Part shown: piece after piece, positions 14,116 through 15,765 of the stretch | How the letters are laid out: each line of letters starts with the position of its first letter | How positions within the stretch are numbered: position 1 is the stretch's first letter | Assembly: GCA_025201865.1 (NCBI GenBank) | Contig: MU602829.1 | Coordinates: 12,800 to 28,564, forward strand | Length of the DNA: 15,765 bases | Source: Ramicandelaber brevisporus | Taxonomy: Eukaryota; Kickxellomycota; Ramicandelaberales; Ramicandelaberaceae | Direction: 5' to 3' | Translations under genes and position numbers: made by a program | Notes under the pieces: generated by a model | Seen by the model: the letters and a program-made list of their open reading frames with translations, nothing else | What the model was told of the DNA's origin: nothing | The model's database searches: none

Positions 14116-15765
14116 CTAAACATCGGCAAGAACGGTGTACGCCTTCTTGTACACAGCCAGGAGCGACATGCAGCGCTGTCTTTCGTTGGCAGTCTCCTCG
14201 TCTTCCTCCAGCAGCTCGGTCATGAGCTTGTCAGTGTACAGCTCTTCGACCAGTCTGTTTGGAATGGTCTCACGCGTCTTGATGACCAGCAAGTGCATGA
14301 TGGCCTTTGGCACTTGGTCACGCACCGTTTTCCGCACAATGTCAAAGTACGAGCCAATCAGCAATCGAATCAGCTGTGTCTCAAGCTCCTCACGGTCAGT
14401 CAGGCTAATGGAGTCCAGGCGCTGGCTCAGCTGCTCAGGCTGCAGTGGGACTTGTGGCGACAATGTCGATGCCGACGATTGCTGGTGTTGGGGAATGAGC
14501 GCATCTCCCAGAATCGACGATGGAATCGAGTTACTCAGACTGCTGCGGCCGCTCACACTGCCTTCACGACGGCCATGGCGGGTTGATGGCTGCTGCGGCT
14601 GCTGCTGCTGCTGCTGGCGGTCAACGCGAACAGCACCCATGAAGTTAGCCAGGCCGCGCTCACCAGCAAAGTTTGGCAATGGCTTTCTTGACGATGACGA
14701 TGAAGACTGCTGCTGCTGTACAGTGCCCGAGTCAGCGTCAATGGCAATGTTGAGACCTTCAGAGTCACTGTCTACATTGTGTGGCTGCTTGGATGCCGAG
14801 GCAGATGCAACATGTGCCGCCAAATCACTCGACGAATCACTGGTAGCCAAGCCGTGCAGAACGGCTCTTCTCCGGTCGCGGCGAGCCTTGTCGGCCATCT
14901 TCTCCAGCTGAGCGATGGCGCCTTGGCCACCAATAAAGTCTGGATGGTTCGTGTTGATGTACGCTCTCTCGATTGCGATCATGTTCTCGAGATATCTGCC
15001 AGCGGGACCCACGCATTCACGAAGCACGTTGGAGACAACTTCAATGATGCGGGTCTGCAGCTTCGGGTATCTACGCAATTCTGTGGCACTGCTCGAGCCA
15101 GCCTGGCTGCAGATACGCATCAGCTCCTCATAGGCCAGCTGAACGCAGCGCTGGCCAGGAGCCTCCAGCAACTTGATTTGCGGCTTGACCAGCAGCTCAA
15201 ACGCAATTTCCGGAACAAAGAGAGAGGCGCGAGCACCAGTAGAGTTGCGGATAGCAGTGCGAATCTCTTGGCTTGAAAGGTTGGCGGTTGGATTAATGCT
15301 GTCGAGCGATGTGCCAAAAGTATGATGGAAGATGTGATATAATCTGGCACCTCCGCACAACTCGGCGGCATCAGCCGTGCCATCAATCGAGGCATTGAAT
15401 GCATTTGTGAACTGAGTCAGCAACCGCAAGAAGAGGGCGGGACGATGGATGTCGCTCACACTGGCCGGCTCACCACCAAGAGACTGCAGCTCACGCTCAG
15501 TCTGGCTAATCATTCCACTCACTTTAGTTTTAATTTCAGGCAAGCGTTCACGAATATGAGCAATCAACAACGAATGCAGAGTCTTTGTCAAGTGCGCAGT
15601 GCCACAGCGGTTTGCAATGGTGCGATAAACGGGATGGCTGCGGAAGAACTTGACCTCATTTGCCAATGCATCAGAGATGGGCTTGTTTGCGACAGTATCT
15701 TGCTGACTGCGGTTAACCACTCCAACAAAGCCGAGTCTAAGTGGATACACTCTTCCAGTTAAAAT
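14116..15765 (-). CDS. DNM1: Dynamin-related GTPase Dnm1/DRP1, C-terminal part (partial)
   Basis: The 3' part of a dynamin-family GTPase that divides mitochondria and peroxisomes by assembling rings on the outer membrane. The frame is open from the window edge, begins ILTGRVYPLRLGFVGVVNRSQQD, and stops at TAG 14116-14118, giving 549 codons before the stop. The GTPase domain lies outside. The stalk follows, with FFRSHPVY, ANRCGTAHL, ELCGGARLYHIF, IRTAIRNSTG, SLFVPEIAFELLVKPQIKLLE and AYINTNHPDF, all typical of fungal Dnm1. A low-complexity linker (variable B insert) carries acidic Ser patches, Q4 with a Ser run, and Q6 with a further PQQ. The last 88 residues (14119-14382) are the GTPase effector domain (IRLLIGSYFDIVRK, VPKAIMHLLV, LVEELY, LLEEDEETANERQR). 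There is no PH domain, as expected for Dnm1. Vps1 is the main alternative but fits less well. Confidence 0.94.
   Translation of the reverse strand: MLTGRVYPLRLGFVGVVNRSQQDTVANKPISDALANEVKFFRSHPVYRTIANRCGTAHLTKTLHSLLIAHIRERLPEIKTKVSGMISQTERELQSLGGEPASVSDIHRPALFLRLLTQFTNAFNASIDGTADAAELCGGARLYHIFHHTFGTSLDSINPTANLSSQEIRTAIRNSTGARASLFVPEIAFELLVKPQIKLLEAPGQRCVQLAYEELMRICSQAGSSSATELRRYPKLQTRIIEVVSNVLRECVGPAGRYLENMIAIERAYINTNHPDFIGGQGAIAQLEKMADKARRDRRRAVLHGLATSDSSSDLAAHVASASASKQPHNVDSDSEGLNIAIDADSGTVQQQQSSSSSSRKPLPNFAGERGLANFMGAVRVDRQQQQQQPQQPSTRHGRREGSVSGRSSLSNSIPSSILGDALIPQHQQSSASTLSPQVPLQPEQLSQRLDSISLTDREELETQLIRLLIGSYFDIVRKTVRDQVPKAIMHLLVIKTRETIPNRLVEELYTDKLMTELLEEDEETANERQRCMSLLAVYKKAYTVLADV

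Overview
The window looks like nuclear DNA of a fungus, perhaps from an early-diverging lineage. The partial dynamin at the right end reads like fungal mitochondrial-fission dynamin Dnm1. The zinc transporter, P4-ATPase and mitochondrial tRNA thiouridylase are also ordinary eukaryotic genes. The long reading frames (1.6 to 4.0 kb) show no internal introns. Each gene has its own promoter and leader, with no operon-like packing. The species cannot be named from the sequence.

Layout. Bases 1-218 (+) are the 3' end of a mitochondrial tRNA 2-thiouridylase (MTU1/TRMU/SLM3, MnmA family). Bases 310-1448 are bounded by inverted repeats and a possible 5-bp target duplication, and look like a non-autonomous DNA transposon. 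Bases 1449-4038 have no convincing large gene. From about 2285 this stretch is mostly poor in G on the + strand and rich in pyrimidine runs, CA-type repeats and TATA-like sites. Inside that tract, 4039-4152 is a sharply G-richer 37-codon ORF, probably a microprotein. Bases 4695-6572 (-) encode a membrane-anchored long coiled-coil protein. A divergent intergenic region of 511 bp separates it from a ZnT5/ZnT7-type zinc transporter at 7084-8823 (+). That gene converges on a 1333-residue P4-ATPase (lipid flippase family) at 9178-13179 (-). Bases 14116-15765 (-) are the 3' part of Dnm1, running off the right edge.

How the genes relate. The zinc transporter has histidine-rich segments at its N terminus, in its TM4-TM5 loop and at its C terminus. 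The facing P4-ATPase also ends in a His/Asp tail, with 17 His in the last 34 residues. Both proteins would be expected on secretory-pathway membranes, so a metal-linked relationship is possible but unproven.

The most unusual observation is in the P4-ATPase. Its phosphorylation site (DKTGTLT), nucleotide-domain and hinge motifs are intact. The actuator-domain DGET, whose Glu normally drives dephosphorylation, reads DGHS, and the M4 PISL motif reads PMMW. It may be a flippase with an altered or stalled cycle, or a repurposed one.
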